From positions 8,793,759 to 8,857,758 of the forward strand of contig CM041551.1 of NCBI GenBank assembly GCA_023238725.1: a stretch of 64,000 bases of DNA, given 5' to 3'. The DNA is from Scortum barcoo (lineage: Eukaryota > Chordata > Actinopteri > Centrarchiformes > Terapontidae). Both the position numbers and the translations under genes were made by a program. Of the stretch, positions 34,200 through 46,964 are shown one piece after another (position 1 is the stretch's first letter; each line of letters begins with the position of its first letter). The notes under the pieces are model-generated. The model did no database searches. It worked only from the letters and a program-made list of their open reading frames with translations, and was not told the DNA's origin.

Positions 34200-35110
34200 G
34201 TAAATTTCAAAGGCAAAGACAAAGAGGGTAGCTTAAGGAGAGCCGCCGCGAGCGTGAGGAGCCGCATTAATTAGCCAATAAACACAGACGGGGGAATAAA
34301 CGAAGGCGAACGAACGAACCGCTCGTCACTGCAATATGCTTCTGTTCATTTCTTGTTTCTCTATTGTTTCTACATGCCCCTCCAGATGAAATAATGCTGA
34401 ACGCGACAATGGTTTCCTATGGAGACGAAGAGATGGCGAATGGGCGAGCGAGGGTTAAAAGCGAGAGCTGCAGGAGGAGAGAGAGTGACTGGAGGACTTG
34501 GTAATTAGGCAGTCCGCAACACGCACCTCATCAGTATGCGGAGTATGCAAATTGACCGGCTGTCTCTTTCTTTTTTGTCGTGGATCAGAAGGCAAGAGCT
34601 GCAGAGAAGAATTAAGAGCTATTATTCTACCCAAGGAGAGGCTGATATATGCAAACGAGGGAGGAGAGGGAGGAGGAGGAGGAGGAGAGCAACGAACACT
34701 CTTTAACCACCAGAGATATACAATGGACTCCACTGCAAAGGAGAGTGAAATACAATCACACAAATACACCCTTATTCTCCCTCACTCCCTGGGAGGTTGT
34801 TCTACATTTGCGCTGGAAATGGCGAAAGAGAAAACGACAATCAGACATGCACCTTCATTCCCTATTAAGGCTATCTCCACATATTGATAGGCTGCTTCGT
34901 GGATGATAATTACCTTTTGGAATATCGAATCCCGAAACGAGCCTCGGGATGAAGGAACAAGAAGAAAGGACAGAAAAAAAGAAAAAAAGAGCGGAGGTAT
35001 GCAAAGGCGCTAATGATATTCAGAGCGCTGACTGTGTGTCATCTGCATGATGACAACGGCCAATTATAATGAACCATTGGCTCTCCGCCACAGATAAGTA
35101 GGAGAGAGAA
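34200..35110 (+). promoter_or_regulatory. CpG-containing promoter or 5' exon candidate
   Basis: CpG-rich sequence unlike the surrounding spacer (GCCGCCGCGAGCGTGAGGAG near 34240). It contains AGCCAAT at about 34272-34278. A donor-like GGAG/GTATGC lies at about 34996, after a purine-rich stretch typical of 5'UTRs. There is also a TAATTAGGCAG word at 34502 and a repeat-free block at 35010-35110 (TGATGACAACGGCCAATTATAATG). A small open frame begins at 34394. The gene, if any, is not recognised; a CpG-rich enhancer is the alternative. Confidence 0.35.
34394..34504 (+). CDS. Unrecognised 36-codon small ORF
   Basis: ATG at 34394, stop TAA at 34502-34504. It starts MLNATMVSYGDEEMANG and becomes Arg/Ser-rich with two Trp near the end. 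It contains several CpG codons, and a CTCCAG acceptor-like site lies 8 bases upstream of the ATG. I recognise no family. It could be an upstream ORF in a 5'UTR, part of a small exon, or chance. Start choice follows the first in-frame ATG; later ATGs at codons 6 and 14 are possible. Confidence 0.15.
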   Translation: MLNATMVSYGDEEMANGRARVKSESCRRRESDWRTW

Positions 35111-35630
35111 GGATATGGGTGAAGAGGAGGGGGAAGCGAAAAGAACTTCGCCGTCCCTTTCTTCTTAATTTGCCGCTGATATTTGCAGATTCTGTGTCGT
35201 GTGGATTTACAGTTAAAAAAAAAAAAAAGAACGAAAAAAAAATGACAACCTTTCCTTGCATTGTCCCTTAAATGGAATAAAGGCCACAGAAGATATCACA
35301 GAAGTATCCCTCCATGTAGGATTTATGGCTGCTTGGGGTGGTATTCCATCGCCATGTTGCTCAACTGGGCTTTGGTTCGGGTGGCACTCGCTCCTGTACC
35401 AACCATCGCTCTGACGAGCCAAAGAATCTGTTGGAAAACACACAAGCATACGCACACACGGCGGCATCATTCACAGTTCCGCCGTCTCCCCTTCCTCATC
35501 ACGCTACAAAATGCCTCCCCATCACCGTTTTGCATATTCGCATGCTGCCCCGCCTGCCACAAAGGACTAAACAGCCGTATGCAAAACAGTCTGGTATCCC
35601 CACTTACATAGTGATGAGACGAACAGTGTG
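35111..35630. other. Mixed noncoding stretch
   Basis: Poly-A at about 35215-35240, then GC-balanced sequence with no domain in any of the overlapping frames. Continues the CpG-containing zone. Confidence 0.45.
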
Positions 35631-35990
35631 AGAAGGAGGGGGCGGGAGCTGGGCGGGGGGTAAAACACGTTGGGGGCGAGGAAGACAGGAAGGTGGGGGG
35701 ACAGGAGGGCCACAGGGGAGCTTGTTGGCACTAAAAAGGGGCACGTGCGGTGATACCACTCCTACTATGTGATGACAGAAAGAGGCGGGCGTGGGAAAAA
35801 TAGAAGGAGTGGAGGGGGGATGAAAGGGAGGGGAGGGGAGGGAGAAGGGGGATGAGGGCATGTTGGCACTAAGAGGGGGCACGTGTTGCTGGGGAGGAGG
35901 GGCGACGTGGGTGGGCAGGGTGCAGTGGGAGGTACGGGGAAGTGGGGGGTTAGATGGGGGCGCGGCAGGGGGTGGCACTAAACACAGACG
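35631..35990. repeat. G-rich region with repeated TGGCACTAA/CACGTG units
   Basis: The plus strand is strongly G-rich with many runs of three to six G. The unit GTTGGCACTAA ... GGGGCACGTG occurs at 35724-35747 and 35862-35885, about 137 bases apart. A third partial copy, GGTGGCACTAAACAC, starts near 35971. Two copies carry the E-box CACGTG. The G-runs at 35825-35858 fit a G-quadruplex pattern. The 166-codon Pro-rich minus frame is a shadow of this composition. Confidence 0.6.
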
Positions 35991-36360
35991 AGTGTCTAAA
36001 AAGGAAGGGTTTTCAGATCGAGGGGCCACCTGCGTTAAGGAGGAATGTTGCACCATTAAAACACAAGACGCACAGTCAACCTCCCTATACACACACACAC
36101 ACACACCTCTTATCAGCTCTCAGGGGAATATGCCAGGGGTGTGGCTGCCTCTGACAAAACACGGTAACTTCAACACGAAATACCCACGTGTGCTCCCACA
36201 GACCTGCAGGGGTGCCAGCGATGTGTGTGCACACGTACACACTCGCTCATGCTGCTTTGCATACACAGATGTATCAGGAAGTTCAGGCTTCAATGCAGAC
36301 CTGGCACAAAGCCAGAAACGTATGGTGCGCCTGGCGGTGCACATACACAAAAACATAAAC
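35991..36360. other. End of GC-rich zone, CA-rich
   Basis: A CA tract at about 36090-36107 and further CA-rich patches to 36350. Open frames on both strands overlap here without domains. Composition returns to AT-rich after 36390. Confidence 0.55.
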
Positions 36361-37320
36361 AAACACATCCATATGTTGGGCCAAAAGGTCTTTTGATCGA
36401 CTTATTTTTTTCATTCATTTGTTCATTTGAAGGAGCTGTTTTAATTCCTCTGTAAGAGTTTATGCTCTGGGATGGTTTACAGCAGTAAACAGTGTTTTGT
36501 AATAGTGATTGTAGAGCCTGAGTTTCAGACAGTATTAAAGCTCAATATTTAACTTGTCAGTGCCAATATGTTGACAGATATGCACGAAATTTATGGGCTA
36601 CATTTTTATGCTTATTTGACACTTTTTGTAGCTAAACTTTGATGTATTTTCTTATACAGGATATCTGCTTTTACTTGTAGTTATTAATAATTCTATTTTC
36701 ATTTTCCAAATGTAAATAAGTTTATGATGAGCTTATGATTTATGTTGCTGTTATTTTGATAATAAATTTTATTGTTCAGCTTTAACAAAAATGGCCAAAT
36801 GAGGACCAATCTATAAGAGGCCCTGTATGTTTAGTGTGCCATATCGTGTTCATTCAGTCTACTCGAAAAAATAGATGAATGTATGGCTAGTGCAGTTCAC
36901 ATTTCTGAAAGTTCACATTTCTCACCTTACTTACCAGGCACTTTGTCAAGTTATTGGAAAATAAGCAATCCATGTAAAATATAACAAGAAAGTGTGACAG
37001 TTTGGAAGAGAAGAGGGACATATATCCAAATATATGCTATGAGACTTTTATAAACACAGTATAATCAGCTGTGAGTTGCATGTTTCACTGAACCTTGACC
37101 TTGGTGACAAAAACACCAAATTGGTTTGACTCCAGTCAAGAGTTCACGTTCACTGTCTTAAAGTCATCCAGTTGCATGTCGATTCGATTATTTTCACATT
37201 CACTTCTAGTTCAAGAGCGATAGTAGTTTCACATGTCCTTCTTGAGATGCAAGCCTATAGCTTTTAGCCTTGCTAAGTGAATCATCAGTGGCAGTATCAA
37301 ATTACCCTCAACAGAGACCA
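36361..37320. other. AT-rich spacer
   Basis: Nothing recognisable. TTTATTG words near 36770 read as isolated AATAAA on the minus strand. No repeat family. Confidence 0.6.
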
Positions 37321-37324
37321 AAGG

Positions 37325-37600
37325 TTACTTAAAGGCCTTTTAGTCATCCACGCTGGCACGCCAGCTAATTTACAGCAGACTCATTAGACCAGCATTAAAC
37401 ACAATTTCCTGCCGACAAATTTCATTTGGTAGAAAAATCATTACCATGGCAATAATAAACAAGCTTATGCAGTAGTGGCTAATGGCAATTTGAGTAACCT
37501 AATGTCGTTAGCAAACCCCAGAAATAGTAACGGAGTCTTGAATGGCTCTGATCAAAGCTCTGTTTAACATAGACGATTAGATGGCGAGTGTTAAAAACTT
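37325..37600. promoter_or_regulatory. CNE-like block with TCF/LEF and FOX motifs
   Basis: A long repeat-free block of balanced composition. It includes GCTAATTTACAGC near 37365, the FOX-type ATAAACA at 37455-37461, and the TCF/LEF consensus ATCAAAG at 37551-37557. Also CATTACCATGGCAATAATAA near 37439. No frame stays open. The most convincing enhancer-like block in the right half by motif content. Confidence 0.4.
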
Positions 37601-38420
37601 TGGAGTTTTTCTTTCTTTCTGTTCTCTTTCTCTTTTTCTTTCTTAAGCTTTGTCTTGGGCCTGGACTATGACAGTGAAAATATAATGTTTCATAACTGTC
37701 AGTGCACAGGGTTGTGTGTAGCCTGGGGTTGCTGTGCTGAACAATAAACCATAATTTGATAGATGAGAAATTACAGCGGTCCATCTACTGTGCAGGGCCC
37801 TCACCCCGGGCAACGCAATACTGTGCCAGATGATGTGTCACATTTCTCTGAGAAAAGGGAGAAAAATGAAATTATTCTTTTATACTTTGTTAATAATGTC
37901 TGCCGGTGTTTTGAATGTAGCATCCCTGTTTGTTTTATGTAGATAAACTAATACAACAAATGGATGTGAGGCCTCTCACTGCCAATTATAAAAAGCCCTT
38001 TGTCCTTAACAGGTCCATACATTGCAGCGTGAGAGTGCTGGCAGGAATGATAAGCCCTCTGAGTTCATCTGATGCGCATATCGTTGAATATACCACTGAT
38101 TTATATTTAACAGTCACTCAACACATACCTCCTCCTTGCTCCCACATGTGGAGAGTCACTGTTGATAGGAGGCATGCGTCATAGGTAGCTAGCCCACCTT
38201 TGTTAGCCAGTGCATTTGCCATTAGCGAATGTATATCCTTTTTGAGTGTGGCATGGGTTTGCTGTGGAGCAGGTTGGAAATTATGTGTTTTCTGTGACAT
38301 TGTGGCTGAGAACTACTCAGACCAACCATTAGTACCCCTGGAGCATGCTCCAGTGCTGTATCATTTGTGTCAAGCATACAAGACTGATTTGACTTGGTCC
38401 CGTGGCGAGTGACTGACAGC
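37601..38420. other. Noncoding spacer
   Basis: CTTT-rich run at 37605-37645, then mixed sequence. The open frames at 37930-38184 and 38118-38452 overlap on opposite strands and show no domain. Confidence 0.5.
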
Positions 38421-38424
38421 CATG

Positions 38425-38665
38425 TGAATAAACATAATGGTTGCGATCCCACTGGAAACTAGCGCTTAAGTGTAAATTAGTGGGCAGCACTAATAGCGCA
38501 CATACAGTAAGAGGGAATGGTTTAAGTGCAAGTATTTAACTGGAAATGTACTGCAGCACGCTGAGGCGAAGGTAACAAGTTTGCGGGGTGATGGGCAGCT
38601 ATTTATCATCCCTGTTGTGTAAGCTGTTGCTTTGTGATTTCACCACTAGGGTCACTGTGAGGCGT
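38425..38665. promoter_or_regulatory. CNE-like noncoding block
   Basis: Repeat-free block with CGCTTAAGTGTAAATTAGTG near 38462 (the CTTAAGTG part is an NKX2-type core) and GGTTTAAGTGCAAG near 38519. No coding signal. Inferred regulatory element. Confidence 0.35.
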
Positions 38666-41485
38666 GTGTTAACTTTTACTGTGCCCACATCTTACAAGAG
38701 AGAAATCCATTCAAATGTGCCCCAAGCAGAGTCTCTCGCTGTCTGATCATATATATAAACTATGTACTGAGACAGCTACGCTTTTAAGAATATTATATTT
38801 TTATTGCATGTTTCAAAAGCTCCGGCCGATAGCAGGGAGGCTAATCCCACTCCTTTGTTCTCCTGTGTTGTACGTCTTGTCAGACAACAGCAGAACTGAA
38901 GTCGATGGAGGAAACATTTTGTCCTCTTTTTGAAGCTGCTGAAGCTCACATCCTCAGAAGGTGGTGATGTCATTTGAAATGAATGGCTTTTATTCCTCAG
39001 TAATTTTACGATCTTGGCATGAAACCTTATATCCTACTCCATTCCTATTAAGGAACACCACCCACCCCCCCCTTTTTTTAACAAGAGAGATCTGATAGAT
39101 GTTCAGAAAGATGTTTTTTTCCTTCCCCTTTGTTCTGGTCAGTGGGCTCATGCAATGTTTATTAGATTAAAAGTCAGTCACTGCGACGAGAGAAAAGGTG
39201 AAAAAATGCAAAACACAAAAGAGAAGCCTATCAGCGGCACTGGCAGCGTTTTCTCTGCTGGTCCTTTTTATTACAAATTGAGACCAAATCACTTTGGAAG
39301 GCACCAGAGAGGGGAGGGATAGATTTGTCTGTGATTTAAAGCAGCAGTATGTAGTACAGCGTTTATGATCAGAACTTGCGTCTGTGTCTGACAATTAACG
39401 TGACTCCAGTCGGTTTTATGGCCGGATTCAAACAGCGACTGCGTTTCATAGTGATGATAGAAGACAGAGTGGACATAAATAAGAATATACATATGTGAAA
39501 TCCATAAAGAGTTACCAAACGGTTTATATGGGAAAGGGAAGTTGGGGTGAAAGAGTTCATCCTCCACATCTGAATTGTCACAGCAGCTTTTATGATCTAC
39601 AACATGGTGGGGGTTGACATGTTCTGGTGCTTCACATGCACCTGGATTGTTCTAACAACTGAAAATGACTCACTCACACTGAAAGTCTCTTTTTCTGATC
39701 CTTGGACTCAGACCGGCTTGTATCTAATCAGACCAAATGCACAAATAAAGGCGTATGCTGATTGTGTAATTGTAAAGCTTTTTTTTATGGAAGTCTAAAG
39801 AAGTTGCTTGACACTAAGTGATTTTTTTTTTAGATGATCTTTGATGAGTTTAGGATATCTATTGCTGCTGTTACCCCATATAACACATATCCATTGCCTT
39901 AAATGCAGTCCGTAGTGCCCTGTTTTGTTTAAAGGCATTCTCAAACTTTCAATCTAAATATTTAAACAGTTTTCACGTTAGTCCCCATTGTTCCTTCACA
40001 TTTATTCCTGTTTGCATAATTGTAAATTATATATGTCTATCCACTGTAAGTGCTCATGGAGCTACATCACATGTAGAATCTCGCTCACAGTCTAGTCATG
40101 TATAGTGCTCCTTCACTTTCTAAATAAACATGTGGCCTGGTAAATTAAGTTATGGATCTGTTATTGTTACAAATATAAATCCAAAACCAGCACCACTTAA
40201 GTAATGGCATGTATGAACAGCACTAAGATTATCAACAGAAGCAAAATCCATTTGAAGCACCAGTGCACATTAACCTATGGTGAAGTATTTTGATTTAAAG
40301 TGACCATTTCCAAGATTCTAGGAAGACACTTTTGGCGTTCAGTCCTCTCTGCTTTGATGGTTTTCACTATATGCACTAGGCCGACATGGTACAACAAGAA
40401 AGGTGTTTACAGGTAAAATAATTCATTATTGACTCAGTATCCAATACTAAAACTTGCAAATAAAGATGAACAACATGGACCATTTAAGATAAAAAAATAT
40501 TTTAACAACTGTTTAAAACCTAAATTAATAAAACATTTCCTGCCACGCACACACCGCTAGTTCACTTAAGAATTCAAGCACCACAGGAAATCGAAAGCTT
40601 TATAGCTATGAAATAAAATCTCTGTCTTTAAATTCGTTTTATATAAATTCTTAGTGTTTGTATAGAACTCCCTGGTCCAAAGAGTCACATTAACAAGAGC
40701 TTGTGTCACAATGCTGCCAGTTCATTTGGCATTATATTTTCCAGAATCCCTTTTGACAGAACCGAGAAAACAGGCTCATCCTCTCATTCAGAGGTGACTC
40801 TTTGATTATCAAATACAGCTACTATGTAAACTAATAAGTTAGAGAACACTGAGCCATGTCTATGACTACAGCTTCACCCTTAAAGCCAAATGCGACATGC
40901 CAACACTTGCGGCTGCTCTATTGTAGGCAAAATTATGTTTCTCTACATGATTGCGGAGTCTAGAAAGAAGCTCTTCCTTTTTGATTCTTCTGGAGTGGCA
41001 CCTGACAAAACATTTACCACTGGTGCTTCAGATAGCTGAGCTATTTTGTGCTGTCAAACTACATTGTAGCACTGCTTTGAGCACTGAAGCATTCAGTTGT
41101 CCATGTTTGGCGAGGTATTCAGGGAATTGGTGAAAACAACCCAAACTCAAACTGTTATTAAGCATTTAGCGTAGATTTTCCTTTGATATCACAACTGTTT
41201 GGGCTAACCATCATCATGTGGAGTACAGGTGCATGGCTTGAGCTGTGAGATACTGAAGATGAATGCAAACCACAGTCAAATAAGCTAAAAGAGAAAAATA
41301 AACAAATAATTGAGATAAAGAAAAAAGTTAAATCAGACACAACATGATAATATTAATTAATGTGTTAGGAGACTAAATGCAACAGCTCTGAATTGTTTTT
41401 TCCTTAACAAATCTGCGTGACTTCTCTGTGAGTCATTGGATTAGGTACAGTAGATAATGTGTTGGACAATCAGCGCCACAACTCT
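38666..41485. other. AT-rich spacer
   Basis: No gene, no long microsatellite, no transposon hallmark. Short homopolymers (C8 near 39067, T8 near 39779 and 39821). Small open frames between 38715 and 39798 and at 40951-41340 have no domain or paired splice signals. The block 40730-41000 is slightly more GC-balanced. Confidence 0.55.
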
Positions 41486-41489
41486 CCGC

Positions 41490-41680
41490 GTCTCTCTCCC
41501 TTCCTCTGTCTCGACAACCATCAGCCGCATCATCCACCTTTCATCAGGCCAGACCATTGATCCTCCACCCGGCAGGGGGTCCTTTCAGTATGCAGCCTAA
41601 TGTTCTCATTATGTGTCCTGCATGGTCCCATTGCTGATGACTGGCTGATTACCATCTCATTAAGAGACATGGCCAGGCAG
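41490..41680. promoter_or_regulatory. CNE-like noncoding block
   Basis: Repeat-free, GC-balanced block (ATCAGCCGCATCATCCACC near 41520, GCTGATTACCATCTCATTAAG near 41644) standing out from AT-rich flanks. All frames carry stops. Regulatory role inferred. Confidence 0.35.
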
Positions 41681-42600
41681 GGGAGAGAAGGACCTGTCAC
41701 AGTTTAAGGAGCTCATCAGAGCACAGAAATAATACATGCTAGAGACTTGCCTGATGTCTGATGATACCTGAAGGAAAATTATTTTTTTATCAGAGAAAAT
41801 GGCAAGGAAGACCTTGCACTGTAAAATATGAGCTGGAAATATCCAGTATGTAACATTTTTCTTATACAAATAGATCACCTAAAATATTGTTTTGGCAAAT
41901 AAGGCTGTTAGTGGCATTTTAATTCGTTATCAGTAATAATTCCCTCATTTGTCTGCCCTAAAGTTAATAGTGTACAATTAAAGACTCAAAGTTTCTCACT
42001 GATATCAATAGATCAGAGGACGCAGAAGCTGGTCAGCCATTAACATTCAGACTGTGAGGTCAGATTCTGAATGTATTTTCATGTTCAAACCCTGAAACAC
42101 TCCACGCTTTTACCGCTGAGCCAAACTCCAACCATGATATCCTGAGTAAGCAATGACAGTGTGCATTATCATTTGGAAATAGTATTTTTCATATACTGTT
42201 GCTCTCCATAGCTCTGGTTTTATTTAACAGCGTGCTGGTTAATGATGTACCTTGATTCAGCTAGTCTCTTTCAAGGTTTATGGGCACATTTCCTTTGACA
42301 CTTGCACGTGTGTGTGTGTCTTTGTGTGTGCGAGTGTATCTTTATTCCAGCATCCATGTGTGTTGGGGGCGGGTGGAGGGGTACGAGGGGGGCACTGAAA
42401 ATCCCAAGGTAATCTGAAGCACAAAGGCAATGTCATTATAGACATGGGGGGACATTATTCTAAAATGGCAAGTGATGCAGTGCTGAGACAGTAGATAAGG
42501 TGAAGAGAAAATGTGGAGGAAAGAGGAGAAGAGAGAGTGAATGCTTGAATTTGTCATGGACAGATAAAAACAGGCTAGGGCCAGGCTGGAGGACGCCATG
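41681..42600. other. Noncoding spacer
   Basis: AT-rich with a GT patch at about 42308-42330 and a G-rich patch at 42362-42392. Nothing else recognised. Confidence 0.55.
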
Positions 42601-42609
42601 ATAGGGGTG

Positions 42610-42715
42610 TTGTTTTTTTTTTTTTGTTGTTTTTTTTTTCTTCATTTTTTTCCTCTCCTCCTTTCGTCCCTCCCTCCCGCCCTCTCTCCCTCCCGCCCTC
42701 TCTCCCTCACCATAT
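42610..42715. repeat. T-rich run and 16-bp minisatellite
   Basis: Interrupted poly-T at 42612-42652, then a pyrimidine tract containing two exact tandem copies of the 16-mer TCCCTCCCGCCCTCTC (42671-42686 and 42687-42702) and a partial third. The Lys/Arg/Glu-rich 142-codon minus-strand frame is a translation of this tract. Confidence 0.9.
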
Positions 42716-45700
42716 ACCCTCCTCACTCCCTTTTTGAGTTTTATCTGACATACGATGAATGCAGCAATTTTATCTGAATAGACAAAGGAGCGGTGACATG
42801 CAGCCTCACTCTGACGACTGACCTTGAAGGAGACGAAAGCAAGGAAGGAAAAAGGGAGGAGGGAAGGAAGAAAGAGGGAAATGGCCATGGTCGTTATTTG
42901 CCTCTGTCTGTTCGTTACAACTCTCTGAGCTATTTAAATTCTAACCTCCCAATACTGGTGATGCTTTACGTGTCTATGTAGCCATTAAACTGGTTGAAGA
43001 GCATTTGTATATGCTATTTCCACATCCAACATAAACAATACTGAAAAACACAAGAACAAGGTCTTTGCTGATTCAAAATGACAGATGTCTTTCACTTGTA
43101 GGTATTTTGTTGTGAATTAAAAACACTGGCAATGCTACAAAAATCCACCTAAAATCAGTTAAATATGAGAAAGGTGAATGGGCCCATTTTGCTCTTTAAT
43201 GCTGTGTTTTCTTATTGCTGCATGAGAAACTAGTCAGGTCCACAAGATGTCACAGCGATTGAGTGCAGTGCCACATTTTCTGCAATCTAAAACAGGCCTG
43301 CAGAAATGAAAGGACAGATCTTCTTTTCTACGCTCAACATTCGTCTTACCAGCAAAAGTGATGTTCACCAACAACAGCTTTAACAGTCCAATATGCAACA
43401 GAGACACAAGACACGTTGCATTGTGGGTTTGAGGCACGACTCCTTTTTCTCGAGTGGAGAAAGATTTGCTCTCTTGCTCTTATTATCCTTGTCGCTTGCA
43501 CTAATGCGTTCTCCACCTACACGTCAAACCAGCAACTAGCTGCAACAAGTTCAGACGTGTTCTCTGGGGGCCACTGAAAGTCAACCTGCGAAATGTAGGA
43601 AGTCACAATCAGATGCCGAGACAGGCGAGCGAGGTTATTGGATGACAGGCACATCAAGAAGTCAATTACAACATTTCATCTCAAAATAAAAATGTGGAAT
43701 GCAGCGAGGAACACAAATTGATATGTGTGGATTTTTCTGCCAATGAATACTGAACCTCTAACCTCACTGCACCTCTTTCATGAAAATAGGCTGGATATGA
43801 ATTTTACTTTATTTGCTAAATCAATCAGATCCATGTGAAGACATATTAATTTGCCTTTTGCTAAATAAATACTGAAACAGTAATGTGACACCAACAGAGT
43901 TAATAGAGCTGTAGAGCTGCACTCTATGATTGTGTGTAATTAATGACATTTCTTTCCACTCCCATCTTTCATAGTTACACTAGAAGTATCTACTGGCAAC
44001 ATGTACTAATTAATTAGTTGATTAATGGCTCTTTGGCCTGCAACCAGACATGAAACATTGTCCCATAGAGATCCTAGAGTACTTGTTAATTCTATATCAA
44101 ATATCAAGCAGAGCCCAGATACATATTTCTTTTTTTGTTCCTAATTAAAATGCCGTATTATGCACTCTACTTCCTGCAAAGGAAAAAATACATGTATTGA
44201 CAATGTCCCTTTATAAGAAACACAGAGGATTTTACACACATGTATGTTCACTGTTATGTGAGGACTTTGACCATAACTGAATGCATGCAGCATCAACCTT
44301 TACAACCTTTGAGGACTTTTAACCCAGAGTAGCAGCTGTCTGATGTCACCTGGAGTGCATGTGTTGAGCTTAACACACTTTGGCACACCTAAACTTTGTA
44401 GTCTACGGCTGCACATTGAAGTGGAACAGGGTTATATGTGGCCCACAGCTGGCGTCTTCATTTGTGATGGGACATTACCTGGAGCGCAGACTTGAGTTCT
44501 GACCAAATCAATTAAAAGATGTGTTCTGACATAAACATCAGGGTATGTCTCAGATATGACGTAAAAGACGTGCATAGTGTTTCAAGAGTGAAGTTGTCTG
44601 AACTCTCCAGGACTGCATGTTAGTAATTTTAAATGTCAGTAATTCTCTGTGTCATTGAGCTCAATCTGAAACAGGAAAGGAGTAATTTCACTAATCCACC
44701 CAAAGATCAAATATTATTTTAATGACAATGTGGAAAATAAAGCAAGACAAGCCCAAAGATTGGAGGAAACATTCATGATAAAAACAAAAATACCAAGAAC
44801 TTCCATGTCTTGTTTATATATAGAATGAGTTAAAGAAATTCTGCTGCCTTCTTTATTCTTTATAAGAAAATTGCAGATATATATATCTGACATAAGTAAA
44901 ACAGGAATTCACAGAAAATCTGACTTGGAAATGTAATCATTACCTAGTAGAAGTGATCACCCCGATTAAAAAAAAAGAAGTTTAACAAATTATTTCCAAT
45001 TATCCAATTATAAACAATTTACATCTCCCATGATATTTTCAGTAATGTGCAAAATATTGATGCTTCATTTCAATGCATGTACTGGTCACATTTCATAGAT
45101 ATAAACGTTATGGAAGTGACCAATATACTGAAAGATTCTATATATGCAATATATAGAAATTCTATTTGATTTAGAGTATTTGGGTAAAATTTGAATGATC
45201 CAGTCCTTGTTGAAATATTTAGATGAACAAATCTACTAAAATATATGCACATGTATGCATCATCTGCATAGCAGTGTTAAGAGTTACATTAAAAAAATCC
45301 AATCCAATAGTTTCCATATAAGATAGACACATTAAAATAAAATATACCTGAGTCCACATTTCGATCCTGTTGTGCCTTGCGGTAGAGATTCTGGTAAAGA
45401 GACAAACCCCCAACACAGAAAGAAAGATGTGCCCCATGTGCACTCAAGTAAAGACCAAAATCAAACAGAATGTCGTCTGAATTTACAATTCTGACTCTCA
45501 GAAATGCAGTTTCATTGCCATCCTTTTGGCAGAAGCCAGACCGACATTGATGAAAGATGTCATTTCAGCCACTTAAAGAAGTTACTCAGAAACTACTTTT
45601 TCAAGGACCTGACAATAAAGGATAACTTTTAAGAAGGAAATAAATGAATGGACATGCGGGTTGAGGACAGATTTCTTGAAAAGAGTCTTACATAGGAGCG

Positions 45701-46960
45701 TTATTCAAAAACTTAGGGCAGAAAGACAGACCCAAGGATTCATTAACAATGAAAATAAAAGAAAGACCATTTGTTCTTACATACTTCAGTGAATCAACTC
45801 AAAGGTAGATAATTCCTACAAATAAAAAAGATATCCCTGAGAGTTTATAAAGAAATTGAATAAAACTTAAGCTAACACTTGAACCTGCATGAATGCAGCT
45901 CTGATCACAGTTCTCATATACCGGCCCTGTCAGTTAATTATTAGTTCACAGTACAGTCGAGCTGCAAAATGTACAAGGTTGATGGCTCTATAGAGGGACA
46001 GGATTAGTTTTATTGGCAGTAATTAAACAAACAAACTGTTAATGTTCTGCATAATCTTTAATTTGAACCCCCTTGATCTTACTACAATTAGCATGAGACA
46101 GATTATGTTGTACTCTAATGGAAACTAAACAAAATGTGTTCATCTAAGCCTCCACAAACGCAATCTGAATTTGGATCAGCTACCTTATTAAATGGTAAAC
46201 AATGATGTTGCCAAGTTCTCCACTTGGGTAAATCACGCTGCATTAAGGCTCAGTCACATATGTTCACTGGGAAAATGTCGCCTTATGGGTGGTATGTACT
46301 TCCTCTCTCACTGTAGCTGACTGTGTTTGGATCATTGAAAAATGTCAACTTTCTTCCTCCTTCCTTCTTGCTTTAACTTTTATTCATCAAAGTCTGCAAA
46401 TAATGCCAACTGGCATCTTTCGTTGCCAAAAAAGTAAACTTGTTAAATTTAGCCATTCCCAGGATCTCAGGCTATATCAAATAGGTCATTGCCTGAACAT
46501 CTGAGGACTCAATCAAGAAAGGTTCTTAATCCATTTTTAATCCCCTCTACATGCTGATATCCTGCTGATATTCTGCTCCTCCGTGGCTTTTCCTTTGGCC
46601 ATATTCATAATTCTCAAATGTGATGGCAGTCCAATACTTTCTTTTAAGTTTGTACACAATCATGTATTATAGAGCTTTTCCTCTACTTTAAATGGACAAC
46701 GGTTCCAGTGAGATAAAGAAAGCACAGTTTACACTACTTGAAGCACTCACTTTTATTCAACAGAAATTATTTATTGATTTATTGACAGTTACTTCAACAG
46801 TTGTGCTTATTTATGTTTGCCTTACCATTCAGGACTTCTCTACTACTCTGTCTTTTCCACTTGGCAACATAAAGGATGATGAATATTAAGTCGAGACTCT
46901 CGTTTTAGACAAACAACCTCCTGTGCCACAAATTGACCGGTTGAATGTGATATTAAGAAC
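42716..46960. other. Long AT-rich spacer
   Basis: No gene, microsatellite or transposon hallmark over about 4.2 kb. A 14-bp palindrome AGATATATATATCT lies at 44875-44888. Slightly denser, repeat-free patches occur at about 43960-44060 (TACTAATTAATTAGTTGATT) and 45930-46200. Small open frames (45070-45443, 46289-46504, 46692-46889) have AT-driven codons and no domain. Confidence 0.55.
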
Positions 46961-46964
46961 GTCA

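Noticed and set aside
35860..36396. 178-codon plus-strand frame and an overlapping 166-codon Pro-rich minus frame
   Set aside because: Both are consequences of G-rich/C-rich low complexity and a CA tract. They overlap each other and show no domain.
42081..42123. tRNA-like promoter boxes on the minus strand (TGGCTCAGCGG and GGTTTGAACAT)
   Set aside because: The A-box fits but the B-box is degenerate, the spacing is about 21 bases rather than the usual 30 or more, and no cloverleaf can be closed. At best a very old SINE trace.
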